Assembly: GCA_019155205.2 (NCBI GenBank)
Contig: JAHNZQ020000004.1
Location: 423,156-480,867 of the forward strand
Direction of reading: 5' to 3'
Source: Gracilaria vermiculophylla
Taxonomy: Eukaryota > Rhodophyta > Florideophyceae > Gracilariales > Gracilariaceae
Length of the DNA: 57,712 nt
Part shown: positions 11,208 through 22,483 of the stretch, piece by piece
How positions within the stretch are numbered: the first letter of the stretch is position 1
Layout: each line of letters begins with the position of its first letter
The notes under the pieces: generated by a model
Databases searched by the model: none
The model's input: only the letters and a program-made list of their open reading frames with translations
What the model was told of the DNA's origin: nothing
Position numbers and translations under genes: made by a program

Positions 11208-12584
11208 TTCATGACACACATTGAGGTTTATCAAGGTATAGTGAAGTGTAGTATGTAAGAGAAACATCAATAACGTTGACAACATTCGTTTTTTAAGTAA
11301 AATTTTTCATTTCACTCCAAATTTTGAGCAGAAGATCTTTTACCTTAAACCCCCTTCTAATCCAATCCGCGTTGTGTAGACTTGCTAGATTATTCAAACT
11401 CTATTACGAAGCTTTCTCTTTAATATACTTAACCTTATTCTGTTTTCTAATCATGTGGGTGTTGGAAACGTTTTGAGGGTTTCAATAGTTTTAGAATTAG
11501 TCGTGCTCCCGAAGGAGATTTCGCGTTTTTAGAAACTCAGCGACGTTCGAACTCAGGATTTGTAGCTCGCATGTATTCTGATGACCACTGAGCTGCTTCA
11601 ATAGCTCATGGCGTGTTCTAGAACTATTAACTGATCACATGCAATCCTAAAGAACAGGTCTCGAAATTTAAAGCTCCCAATTTATTGGCCTACGAATCAA
11701 ATTCCAATTTTTTACATTTATTTTTGCGTGATGGTCCACGGACCTAATACACGGTCGATGTGAGCTTTAATGAGGTCCGCACACCGATCAGATAGAAAAT
11801 AGCTTGATAAAAAGTAATGCCTTACTTTCCTGCTATTGTTTTATCATTCTATTTTCATATCGAATTGGAGTCTCGGCATAATATGTTATTATGAGGCAGA
11901 TTTGATTATATTCAGCAGTTACGCTTTCAATACTTGCTCAATTCTAGATTGATTTGTACAAATTTAGGTTTGACATTTGTACACAATATACTTTGGGAAG
12001 AATCAGAGACATGACAATCAGAATAACAAGACTTTCTTTTTTTCAAAAATTACATTTTTTACTTTTGCTGTAATTCATCAACAGTGTAATATATTCATGT
12101 TCATGGGGTTCGATGTTTTGCAACAGTTATTTCGCATGGAAAGTTTATTTGAAAAAATATATTTGGTATCATGCTATAGATGAAACAATTAAAAAATCTT
12201 TTATTTTACATGATAATTTCGTTTTTGGTTGTCATCAGCGATATGACCCAGAAAGAATTCTGCAAGACGCGATGAAAAAGAAACTGCCACGAAGCACACA
12301 TGTCGTCCAATTGTAGAATTCCTGCAAGACGGTCTCACCAAATTGCAGAATCACGCCATGTTAGTGAAAATAACATGTGGATATCTTCCCGCAAATACAC
12401 TACTATTCTCCAAAACTCACACTGAAATGACCCTCTTACCCATAGTCATATTTGAATCTATCTTATACACCCACCCGCCTGTTCCATCACCAGTCCGATC
12501 ACCGGTCCCATCCCCGATCCCGTGGCCTGACCCTACAGTGGGCCAGTCCGCCACAGATGTCTATAACAATGTCACGTGGGCTAC
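11208..12584. other. AT-rich spacer
   Basis: Nothing recognisable is coded here. On the minus strand 11535-11610 contains CAGCTCAGTGG and GAGTTCGAAC in A-box then B-box order about 45 bases apart, which may be a tRNA-derived SINE remnant, but no tRNA cloverleaf folds. The purpose of the C-rich stretch at 12470-12530 (repeated CCGATCCC-like units) is unknown. Confidence 0.4.
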
Positions 12585-13442
12585 ATTCTAAAATCATACC
12601 GCAAAAAGAATTTAAACTTGTCCACGAAACAGTGGCCGCAAAAGTGCATATTGCATTGCCTAACGGTGAAGCGAGGGACCAATTCGAGATCGTCGCATCA
12701 AAGGCAAAGTCTGTGCGAAGAGTATCTTCGGTTATCACTCAAAACAGTGTAAAAGACGGATACAATCCCTTGGAGACCAGTTCTGGTAAACGAGATAAGA
12801 TTGAGGCTCGCATGAGCAGAATAGGCGAGGAAGGCGGATAACTAAACGACCTAGTGTCTCTAATGAGGGCGTTCAAAGAGGCGATGGAGACTTAGGATAA
12901 CTCTGAGAGCCAAAACGTGCTCGAGAGGGATGGAGAGGAAAAGCTTATAGGTGCTCTATTGCGTGCGTGGGTGACTACTCGCCCCATTAGTAACAGCGGA
13001 ACAGTTGATGAAGACTTGACAGGCGGTTACAATGTCTCGAAGAAACGACAGACGGTAGCACATGTGAGGCAGACGGACACCTCTGATGCATTTGAGAGCG
13101 ACACGGCCATTTCTATCTCCTTCATGGAAAAAACGGACACGAACCTCCACGAGATTGAAACGAAGAGACTCCAACTGGATCGGGAGAGGTTTGAGGAAGA
13201 GTGTAATCTTCGTTGCACTCATGAGGTGGAATGAGAATAAGATCGTCAGAAGCATAAGAAGGAATGGAAAAGGACAACAAAGTTTGAATTTGACAGTTTT
13301 CGCCGCATGCTGGAGGTGCTCGAGGCCCGGTTCGGTGATCCAGGCTATTTAAGAGCGTTTGTGCATCCCAATTGGCAGGATCCAAGTAAAGCTGCTATTG
13401 AAACCTTGAAGACGCTCCAGTATGCGGCTCCGCACTATTTAC
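12585..13442 (+). pseudogene. Myb/SANT-like DNA-binding protein with C-terminal coiled coil, broken
   Basis: The first piece (to 12841) reads EFKLVHETVAAKVHIALPNG ... FEIVASKAK ... RRVSSVITQNSVKDGYNPLE, which has the spacing of the Myb/trihelix-like domains found in many protist transcription-factor-like and transposon-linked proteins. A stop at 12841, another near 12893 and a frame change near 13220 break it. The second piece (12917-13234) ends in a highly charged helix (EIETKRLQLDRERFEEE) and continues in another frame to SFRRMLEVLEARFG. The gene is cut by the gypsy element at 13443, and its last part is repeated beyond that element (18615-18862). It could be a host gene or a transposon accessory gene. 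Confidence 0.55.
13201..13442 (+). repeat. Direct duplication flanking gypsy element, left copy
   Basis: About 242 bp that ends exactly at the left LTR. It matches 18615-18862, which begins exactly after the right LTR, at about 92% by eye, from CACTCATGAGGTGG through GCGGCTCCGCAC to the LTR edge. An ordinary integrase duplication is 4-6 bp, so this is not a simple target duplication. Confidence 0.8.
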
Positions 13443-13647
13443 TGTGCCAAATCGCGCTCTCGCTGAGACAAATATCGGCACCCCTGGGAAGATTTCTTCC
13501 TCTCCTCCGATCATTCTCCGATTGGGTGCCCTTTATTATCTCGACATTCTAATTTGACTCCATAAAATTAGCCCAAGATATCATGCCGACCACGGCGCGC
13601 TAAATTTGAGTACCTTTTTTAATTAGAACTTTGAATTCTATTTGTCA
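13443..13647 (-). repeat. 3' LTR of family B copy 1 (205 bp)
   Basis: On the minus strand it runs TGACAAATAGAA to TTTGGCACA. It is the same length as the right LTR and differs from it at roughly one base in ten. The pol stop (13702) is only 55 bases away, and a weak purine run (GAGGACTG) borders it where the polypurine tract should be. Confidence 0.88.
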
Positions 13648-13701
13648 CAGTCCTCAATGAACTAGTTTGTCTCAAATGTACTAAACAACTTACTATCTGG
13701 T

Positions 13702-15050
13702 TCATTCTAGACTACAAAATCGCAAAGCTCTCTGCTTCAAATCACGCTTTCCAGATGTGCCTAAAAAGTCTTCAACCATTCCAGGTTGGTCCTCAAAGAC
13801 TTGATGAAGTGGTTCCCAAGTAAAATCAGTCTCATCAGGCAAAACATCCCATTCTATGAGAATCTCAACACCTGTCGGACCATCTCGAATGTCATTCAAG
13901 CGTTCGACTTTCTCTATGACAGCCTCATTATGCTTGATTGCAGACAGTAAGTGGTCATCGACTATTGCTCCATCCAAATTTGCTCTGTATGGCAGCATAC
14001 GGCGTACGTGAACAGACTCTTCCTTTTTCGTCACGATGTTTTCTACGGTGCATACCCACTCCGAATTCACCGCAGCAATCCGTCTTGGTCCTTTCCACCT
14101 GAACTGTAGTTTGTGTCCACCATCCACAGTCTGACGCACTAAAACAAACCATCCGACCTCTAAACTAGGGAAGTGAACCCTTGTCTTCATATTATGCTTA
14201 TCAACCCTATGTCTTCGGTCCTTTGAAACCGGTGTCACTACATCGTGATGCATGGCCTCTATTGCCTCCTGTAATGCATTGACTTCAATCAACTGCAGCG
14301 CACGAGCTTCACTTGTTGATGCTACTTTGGGATACCCCTCCGGTACCCATGCGGACAGCAGCGGACGTTTTGGCATATGCCCAGTGAACACTTCGAGAGG
14401 AGCCCGGTACACATTCTTCTCTGACTTAATTCTCAGTCCCAGCCTCTTCAAAGGCGCATGATTAAGTACACTCTGTACGACTTCCGTGACCTTGTTCCAT
14501 TCGGTAGGCTTCAGTTTCCACTCGGCTAGCAGCACTTTACAGGCTCTTTGCACCTCACGGCAGATGCGTTTTACAGATCCATTTGCCCAAGGACAGTATT
14601 CCGTACTAAATTGATGATTGTAATGAACTTCTTCTGACAAACTCTTCATCAGACTGTTCCGAAAATGTGCACCTTGGTCAGAGACTAATGTGTCCCAACC
14701 ACTGAACGACGCAAGCCATGTCGATAGTGCCTCGGCTGCAGTGATACTATCTGCGGTTGTCGATGGCAATAGCCAGACAAATCCGGATAGGTCGTCCCTG
14801 ATCAATAAAAGGTATTTGACCTCTGATGTACTTCGCCCCGTGTGCAAGAAATCAACATGAAGAACTTCGTTTGGGCGTGTGGCGTGAAGTGCCTATCCAA
14901 AACGCCTTGCCAAAAATGATCTGGCTCTGGACAAAATGCATTAGAGACAGTCTTTCAAAAATACGTTGAAGTCTCCTGACAGAGATTTCCAATAAAACTC
15001 CTTGTAGATGATGCTTTCCGATGAAGTTGCACCCCGATTTCCGCAACTAC
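13702..15050 (-). pseudogene. Integrase with chromodomain-like end, family B copy 1
   Basis: The ORF 13702-14847 begins after HVDFLHTG, where the first catalytic Asp lies, has the second in LVSDQGAHFRNS, but has Lys for the catalytic Glu (NGSVKRICREV against NGTVESVMRSV in copy 2). The SH3-like HKLQFRWKGPRRI and chromodomain-like EILIEWDVLPDETDFTWEPL follow. The zinc-binding HHCC part lies in another frame at 14852-15050. The protein would insert the cDNA; the Lys substitution makes it inactive. Confidence 0.88.
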
Positions 15051-15111
15051 CACAATGAGAAACGACCATCAGTTTGAGCTTGAGCTCAATATCCTTATCT
15101 GGGATCCATAT

Positions 15112-16690
15112 TCATCCCATGACGCGATACATTCCGTCACTGTCTTTCATCACTTCAGCTTCTTTCTCATAATCCTGTTGAACTCTTTGATTGTCAGCCT
15201 TGCTCGGCCAAACAAAGAAATTTGTCGGAGGAATCATTTGCGTAGATGCAACTAGTAGACTGGAAATGGATCTGGCCGAAGGTTTTGAACGGTATCCCTT
15301 TGTCCATCTGGTCAGCATGTCCGCACAGACATTCTTTTTTCCTTCAATGTGCTCAATGATGTAATCAAATCTTGCTAAATATAAAGCCCATCTCTGCACC
15401 TTGCTGACTATGTGACGTCCCAGGGAAGATTCGTAAGCGGTGGGAAAGAATACGAACAAAGATTGTGATGGTCCGTAAACACTACGGTACCCAGGCGGCC
15501 AAGCAACATGTAGCCCATCTTCTTGAAGACCTGGAATATCGCATAGGCTTCCTTTTCGTACATAGTCCACCTCTGCTGCGTCTGGTTGAAAGCACCACCA
15601 ACAAATCCGAGTGGTTCATGTTTTTGTGCTTCCAACGCCCGTCGTAGATGATCATTAGGTATCTGGGTGACCACACAAAAATAGTACTGTTTGGAAGCAT
15701 CCGTAAAGATACATACGACCCATTCATCTTTCAAAAACGACAATCTCACAGTATTACGGAGACTCTCTTGTATGTCCTTGAAAGCAGTCTCATGTTGCTG
15801 TCCCAAAGAGACACTACGGAGCTGAACATGCTTCAAGAGACTCTTCTTTCGCTTTCCGATTTTGGCATATGCCTGTTCCAACAGGTCTGTCAAGGGCTTC
15901 ATCCGTGCGACCAAATCTGGTATGTCATTACCCATCCACCTACAGCAGTGTAGAAACTGACAAAGTTCAGCTGCCGTCCGGGGCAATTGTAAATCGCGGA
16001 ATGCCTCAATGAGCGTCGGATCCATGCGGTACCCGTTTTCGTCAATGATACGGCAACACCAGCGACTTTCGTTCTTGAAAAAGCTAGACTTTTTTGCCGA
16101 GACGTACAATCCTTTCTCATGACATACCTTAAGGAGTTCTGCAACTACCTCCATCAATGATTCTTCATCTTGGTCGTGGAGTGCAAAATCATCAATCCAA
16201 AGCTTCAATGACGGCTTCATATGTTCAAATAGGGGGTATATCGATCCCTGAAAATGTGGAACTGCATTAGTCATACCCAAAAGCTCTCTGCGTGATGCGT
16301 ATACGCCATTCGTCGTTACAAATGAGCACTTAAAATACGAGTCCTCATGCAACGGAAGCTGCCAGTATCCTGATACTAAGTCAATTGCCGCAAAGACTGT
16401 GCTTCCAGCAAAATCTTGCATCTCTACTTCTAAGTTAGGCATCGGGCATGCAATCTTTTTTTGTTGCTGCATTCAGGGGCCTAAGGTCTATGGTAAGCCT
16501 GAAATTCACCATTCCTTTTTTTGGTACAACTAAAGGCGCACATTTGCCATTCTGCACCTGGATTAGGAAATATAAACCCCATATCTACCAGCTTGATCAA
16601 AAAAGCATCCATGTACTTTCAATGCAGTGTCGCGTAATGCTTGACCTTCACTTTAACTGGCTTCTGCCCTTAGTTGATGTTCACACGTAA
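15112..16690 (-). pseudogene. Reverse transcriptase and RNase H, family B copy 1
   Basis: The upstream frame (about 16482-16690) carries CAPLVVPKKGMVNFRLTIDL. The long piece 15408-16472 shows FAAIDLVSGYWQLPLHED (first catalytic Asp), LKLWIDDFALHDQ in place of the YxDD box, and the RNase H motifs IFTDASKQYYFCVV, MYEKEAYAIFQ and VVFTDHHNL. The end (15112-15570) carries RWALYLARFDYIIEHIEGKK and ADMLTRW. Catalytic acids are mostly kept, but at least two frame breaks separate the parts. WIDD/WLDD in both copies is a family trait. Confidence 0.9.
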
Positions 16691-16972
16691 GGGCAGTACT
16701 TTGGCGGGAGGGGTCTTTCCAAGACGTAAGCGAAAAACGTGCCTGTACTTCTGGAATAGTCCGTGCAACTGCTGACAGCCCGACATCTCATTGGCCCTGG
16801 CGTCTTTAACAAGGCCTGCAACAGCTGCGTCCGAATACTTTGGGTCATCTTCACCAAGATCGATATAGATGTCGTCATCGGAGAGTTCTCCATCCTCAAA
16901 GTAACTAACGCTGTGATATATCGAAGTGTCGGTAGACAGTAGAGACGCTATCTTCGACTTTTTTACCCACAC
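16670..16972 (-). pseudogene. Linker between protease and RT, family B copy 1
   Basis: It contains an acidic DDDIYIDLGEDDPK segment that aligns with DDDDGWVDLGPEDPK of copy 2 and then LHGLFQKYRHVFRLRLGKTPPA, the start of the RT module. No enzyme activity is expected from this part. The ORF is separated from both neighbours by frame changes. Confidence 0.7.
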
Positions 16973-17135
16973 TCTCTTCTTGTGGATGCAAACTTACGTC
17001 AATATCTCCTTTCAATCTTGTGGCTGCTGCCTTAAGATGTTCACGATTATTTAGACCCAAAGTATCCAAGGTTTGCCATCCGTGAATGACATAGTCACAT
17101 GCAACGTCTATAATCCGCCAAGTCGAGTTCCTTAT

Positions 17136-18362
17136 TCAAATTAGGGTCCCATGTCGGATTCCGAGCTCAATATCAGCGACAAAAATGCTACGCGCTGCTA
17201 TAGACGGACCCTTGTTGTCAAAACTGTTGTAATACTCTGTCGGATTCAGTTCCTTAACATCCCGAACGCAGTTCTTTTGCTTCAGTCGCTTAAAACTTGC
17301 TGTCGGAATGCAGTTGACCGCTGCTATTTGATCAGTGAGAAGAGTCACATCCAATGCCTCCCTCTGACCAACGAAGGTTGCATCAAAGAATACAGAACTA
17401 AGACCCATACAAAGAGATTGCAACGTCTTGATCGTGTCCTTCCTCTCTTTCTGTTCCTTTCGGATCTGCGCAAATATTTCTTTCTTCTTCTCTGTAGACG
17501 TCTTCTTGCGGTCCTTGAGCTTGTGCCTCTCTTCAGGACATGTCTCCTTGTTCCAGCGAAATGGAAGCATACGTGGACGTTTTATGTCCTCGTCACTCGT
17601 GCTTCCCTTCTTTCCGTCGGAATCAAGATGCCGCTTCTTGGAACTCGTACGGTTAGCGCTCAGTTGTAGGATATCAGAAGCATCATCACCCAAACCAGAA
17701 CGCGTACTTCCTGTCCGGGCTTGTTCAATTATTTGCGCTTGTTCGGCTAGTCGTTTAGCATAAACGCGAAAATCACTCTTGTGAATCTTTGGCTTACACT
17801 CCATACGGATGATCTCCTCCATATGATTCAACAGCCTACGGGGCTGCGAGCGCTCACGAATATGACGAATGGCAATTTCCGGGCACCCGCAAATGGCTTC
17901 AGTGTATCCCGCTTTGCCCAACGCTTCCTTATAGTCCACGATTATTTGCCATACACGACTTTTGGCGTCAGAAAGCTTCATGTTCATGCGCACATCTGCG
18001 ACAATTCGTTCTCATTCGGTCATGCGTAACTTCTTAAAATCCAGCTTTGAATGTTTCTCGAGACACTCTTTTGGCATGTCTTCAGTTATTTCTTCAACTT
18101 TCTTCGCACAGAGATACTCGCCATCGATCAGTATTTGAAGATCCGTCTGAGTTATGGATGCTTTTTACGACGTAGGGGTGATATAAACATTGGGATTCTT
18201 GTTCTTTTCACCAAATTTCATCTCATAAATCTGTCGTTCTTTCAGAAAACCCGATATAGATGAGACATGGATATGCTGCAGAAGAGGAGCTTCGAGACCG
18301 ACATTCGTTGTCTGGGGAACAGTCGCATGATCCGTCTTATCTACTTCATCCATGGTTACCAT
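17136..18362 (-). pseudogene. Gag and protease remnant, family B copy 1
   Basis: The first part (18165-18362) has ISGFLKERQIYEMKF, matching LARFLKERERYELEI of copy 2 gag. Stops near 18165 and 18017 interrupt it. The 17136-17993 piece continues gag (a Lys/Glu-rich C-terminal region) and enters a protease-like segment. The expected Asp-x-Gly site is replaced by LLTDQIAAVNCI, so the protease appears inactive. The cysteine/histidine motif of copy 2 gag is degraded here. Confidence 0.75.
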
Positions 18363-18409
18363 AATTGTGGTGAGCTAGCACGACCTGTTTGTTCGCGAAA
18401 AGTAATTAC

Positions 18410-18614
18410 TGTGCCAAATCGCGCTCTCGCTGAGACAAAGACTGGCATCCCTGGGAAGTTTTCTTCCCCTCCTCCGATCATTCTCCGATCGGATGCCTTT
18501 TATTTTCTCGACTTTCTAATTTGACTCCATCAAATTAGCCCTAGATATCTTGCCGACCACGGCGCGCTAAATTTGAGTACCACACTTAATTAGAGCTTTG
18601 GCTTCTATTTGTCA
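18410..18614 (-). repeat. 5' LTR of family B copy 1 (205 bp)
   Basis: The partner of 13443-13647, equal in length, with TG and CA ends on the minus strand. Sequence just inside (GTAATTACTTTTCGCG on the minus strand) shows no standard TGG primer site. Immediately outside starts the right copy of the duplicated host sequence. Confidence 0.88.
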
Positions 18615-18862
18615 TCGTCATCTTCATCGCACTCATGAGGTGGAATGAGAGTATGATTGTCAGAAGCATAGGAAGGAAGGGAAAAGGACAACAAAGTTCG
18701 AATTTGACAGTTTTCGCCGCATGCTGGAGGTGCTCGAGGCCCGGTTCGGTGGTCCAAGCTATTTCAGAGCGTTTATGCAGCCCCATGGGCAGGACTCAAG
18801 TAAAGCTGCTATTGAAACCTCGAAGACGCTCCAGTATGCGGCTCCGCACAAATTACTACTTG
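18615..18862 (+). repeat. Direct duplication flanking gypsy element, right copy
   Basis: This is the second copy of the end of the Myb-like gene (MLEVLEARFGGPSYFRAF-coding part). It begins at the first base after the LTR. It ends at CAAATTAC, where the left copy meets its LTR, and then runs into unrelated sequence. Confidence 0.8.
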
Positions 18863-19898
18863 ACGCTCGAAGCTCGTTTCGCTCGCAGTTCCCCTCGCTG
18901 CGTACTTTGTGCTCGCCGTTCCGCTCTCCCATTTACGTATCATTTCTTCGCTCCGGTTCGTGAAAGTTTCTCAACTGGGGGATGGGCAACTAACGTAGTC
19001 TGCACCTTGGGTGGAGTAGATCGTACTTTTTGCATTTGTCATGAGAATGGTAAAAAGATAAAAAGAACACACTGGCTATTAAAGATCGCGTATCGTAAAG
19101 CTTTTAGCGCACCATAGTTCAGTACTATTTGACTTCCTCAAGAATTCATCCCACAGTTATTCGTCTACTGGACTTTGCACTATTGAATGGTGCTTTTTTG
19201 TGTTTCATTCTGAGCCTCGGAATGGAATTATAAGAAAGTATCGTTCGTTATAACCTTTGAATTTATGAAGGCGGAACTGCTTGTCACGGAAGAATCGAGA
19301 TCTTCTCAAGCTCGTGGTCCATTCCCGATCTCAGAGGGAGGGTTCGGTCGTGGCAGCGGCCTTCAAAAGGACCCAACACATGTAATTTTGCCAGAAAAAG
19401 GCAAACCAAAATCTATACTTTTTATGGTCCAGAATCATTAAAACTTGGTAAATAGGTCTAAGACGGAATCTTGCGTAATGATTCTATGAAGAGCAAATAA
19501 GTTAGTTACATAAATGCATGCTTAGGAATCACTCATAGTAAAATCCACTAACGTTATACCTGATTTTGCGCGTAACAAATCTTTTCGTACGTTTAACTTC
19601 AAGTTACGTAAAAGATCTATTCTGTTTTTGAAGAAACGAGTATTAAAAAACGTTCGAGCATACTCAACGGCGTATTTCCTGACACTCATAAATGTGGCAA
19701 AAATTATGGAGAAAGGCACTTTAAATAAAACTTTTTGTGAGTAAAGACGCTTTTATCCGAATTCTAAATAGTTAGAGCAAATCCCAGCTTTGAAACTAAG
19801 TATACTGGATAATACACCTCCATAGCTGACGTAATCCTTTCAAACGTTTTCAAAATATGTTCACAAAAAGAACTGTAGATTTCTTTAAAGCGTTATTT
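18863..19898. other. Spacer without recognised gene
   Basis: 18863-18960 may be the natural continuation of the broken Myb-like gene's locus, with Arg/Ser-rich accidental frames. The rest is AT-rich and has no convincing ORF or repeat. Confidence 0.45.
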
Positions 19899-20449
19899 GT
19901 AGTACAGTGGTTCTTGAGGTGATATTGTGGAGGGGCTTCGTGGCGCATTATTCCTAAGTAAAGCTTTTGTTTTATTAATTGAGCCACATGGTGCATAATG
20001 CAGCCCACATGCGCCACAGTATCCTTAAGGGGCGGTAGAATTTATATTTGTTTTAGTTCATTTGTGCGGGTAACAACTACAGTAGTGGGACCTGCCGAGG
20101 CGGGCTCCCGGTCTGATACTTAATCTGCCGGACGAGCTTCACCTCTGGGGAAAAAAGAAAGCACCCTTGATTCTTCATCTACTTTTCTGGTTGGAGACGC
20201 TCGTCGATCATCCTAAGGTTCCCAAGCCACCGATCCCCAAGTCGCCTCGTAGCAGTGCCTGTAGGAGCGTTGTCCACCTATTGATTCTTCCTCTCTGCTT
20301 TGTGTTTGCGGATCTCTTTTCAGAATTCCCCCGGCTCGTGATAGCGATTACCGGAGACCACCTTTAGGAACGCGTGCCTTTGGAGTAAAAAAAAACTCCT
20401 AACGGACGTTGTGCGCTACTACCTCGAAAAGAGAACCGACGGTACCACA
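19899..20449 (+). repeat. 5' LTR of family A copy 2 (551 bp)
   Basis: It runs from TGTAGTACAGTGG to GGTACCACA. The central block GACCTGCCGAGGCGGGCTCC is shared almost exactly with the right-edge LTR at 57324-57712. A TATA-like AATTTATATTTG is near 20040. Confidence 0.9.
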
Positions 20450-20604
20450 ACGGGTCTCCAGAATTAGAAGGTCAGTTTCCTCACGGGATCGCAAAAGTAG
20501 AGACAGAACAGTGATTCTAGTTTGCAACGATCGGAACCCAACAGTGGAATTCTTCCTTAAGGTAATTTGGAAGCGGGAGGAAATCACCCCCCACCTACGC
20601 CCAT
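20450..20604 (+). other. Untranslated leader, copy 2
   Basis: A block near 20515-20590 (CGATCGGAACCCAACAGTGG and following bases) is conserved in copy 1. It can be translated as CNDRNPTVEFFLKVI in a frame different from gag, and copy 1 keeps that reading too. Whether it is coding or an RNA signal is open. Confidence 0.45.
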
Positions 20605-22369
20605 ATGGACCCCTCAGAAACCCTGCTGGAAACCCTCCAACATGATTTTCAAGGAACCACCTCCGTTGGTGGAAGAAGCACGTGCAGCGCTCCCCAAGAG
20701 ATGGCCGTCAGACTGGATGACCCTGGAAGTCTCCTTGGGAATCCACGCTCCTCTGTGGAGCGTTTCAGGAATCGCCTTAGGATAGTGCACGATGGGAGGC
20801 AAGCGAAATCTCCTGCTACACCTCTGGAGAACGCCGATGTGGATATTGAAGAACCGCACACGGCATCGCAGCCGCCACCCCAGGACCTGCAGTGACGGGA
20901 ACACCCGGAGGGGAGCTCCCTCTTGGAGTCGCTGTCCCCGCACCTTTTGGACTGGGTCTAACAGGAGCTGGTCGAAAGGATAACTGCAGGTGTTGAGGCA
21001 AACTTCGGAGCGTGCCACCAAGTCCTTGTGGAGGAAATCGCAACGGAGAGCGCTCACTGTGCTGTGGATGCTTTGCTGGATTCTGAACTCCTCTTGGAGG
21101 TGATCTCAGATGATACCCGTGCGGAGGTTTGTTCCAAAACCGCGCAGCTGCTCCCCCCCAGCGGCGTTTCAAAGTCGTTCTTCCATACAGGAGATGTTCC
21201 AGCGCCGGATGGATATTGAGATGAAAAAGCACTCCTTCTCAGATGATGACCTCATTTCGGTGTTGAATTTCCTCACTCGCTTCCGTTCAGAGTGTAATAA
21301 CAAATGTGTCCATGAAGGTGCCGCCGTATGGTGCTTTCCGTTCTACGTCACAGGCGAAGCGCACTCGCTGGTGCAGCCGTGCCTCACGCGGGAAAGCACC
21401 ATTGTGGAGGAACCTGGAATGGAGATCTTGACGACGCACGCGGAGGTGACGAATTACCTCCGCAATAGGTACGCCACGGACGAAATGATAGCCGATGCTG
21501 ACCCTAGAGTCACCTCCTATAGGCAGAACACCGGAATCCCCGAGACGGAGTTCTCACAGAGGCTGTGGACATCTGCCTTACGGTGAGGTAACGTGTACTC
21601 CAAACGGCGGTCGAAGTCGTTTTTTGTCGAGGGACTCTTTCCCTCGATCCACGCCAGGGTTCCTAATCACATGAAAACGCACCTATTGCCCACCTATACG
21701 GAGCTAGCGCGTTTAGTGGAATCCTATAGGGATACCCACAGTGCTTCTCGTCGCAGCCATGCTCCACGTTCGGACAAACCGATGGCCTCAAGGCATCGTC
21801 TGGTGTCCGCCCTGAAGTTGGCCTCCAGTACCTCAGAGGAGGTCAACGAGCTCACGCTCGAGGGAAAGCAAAAAGCCTTTGCCCTCAAATGCGCTTCATC
21901 CTAGGTAGAACCGTCTAGGACGAGGACATCCTCTTTTCTTACTTCCTACCCCTCAGAAGGATCTTACATGAGTGTCCCATTCGCGAACCCTCGATGCTAC
22001 CCACCGCCTTGCAAGATGTGAGTGTCCCGACAGCCAGTGAACTGTACTACTTTCATCCTGGTAATGAGAGCCGCCATCCTGTAGGAACGGGAGAAAAACT
22101 TCCAGGAACTTAGGATTAAACCGACGGAGGGTGGACGTTACCGCACGGCGTATCAAGATATCTACTCCCCTCAAGGAAACCAGGGTTTCCACGCTCCGTT
22201 GGGAGTGCAGCATGTTCCATTGTCACTTGCGCGTTCAGTGCAGGTGCCGGTATCCAAACTGGTTGCGTATCAGAGAAACACACCGCATTTCAATACGCAA
22301 CCGCAGAAGCCATTCCCTACTGGAGCTCAGCCCCCTTCCAACCAGGAAAACCGTCAGAGCAATGCGTAG
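20605..22369 (+). pseudogene. Gag-like region, family A copy 2
   Basis: The start ATG at 20605 is followed by SVGGRS, MAVRLDDPGSLLGNP and PLENADVDIEEPHTASQPPP, shared with copy 1. A second frame (21110-21586) has a helical FLTRFRSECNN ... EVTNYLRNRYA region resembling retrotransposon Gag capsid, and 21593-21904 continues with FFVEGLFPSIHARVPNH. The Cys cluster seen in copy 1 is broken by a stop here. The last piece ends at TAG 22367-22369. At least three frame changes occur. Confidence 0.75.
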
Positions 22370-22483
22370 AGGCATCGCCTGTCTCCTTATCCTCGAGCCT
22401 CCGCTTCACGGAGGTCGCCTTTAGGGAAGGGGTAGAAGCCGTCAGCTCCGTCGACGCAGAATCGACGGGCCCCCGAAATCCCA

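Larger units (their letters stand above)
13443..18614 (-). mobile_element. Ty3/gypsy element, family B copy 1 (defective)
   Basis: Two 205-bp direct repeats (13443-13647 and 18410-18614) that begin TG and end CA on the minus strand bracket gag, protease, RT, RNase H and integrase remnants on the minus strand. The proteins match the family B copy at 40852-46980 domain by domain. There is no 5-bp target duplication (TTTAC left, TCGTC right); instead a 240-bp direct repeat flanks it. Many stops and shifts, and a lost integrase Glu, show it is dead. Confidence 0.92.
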
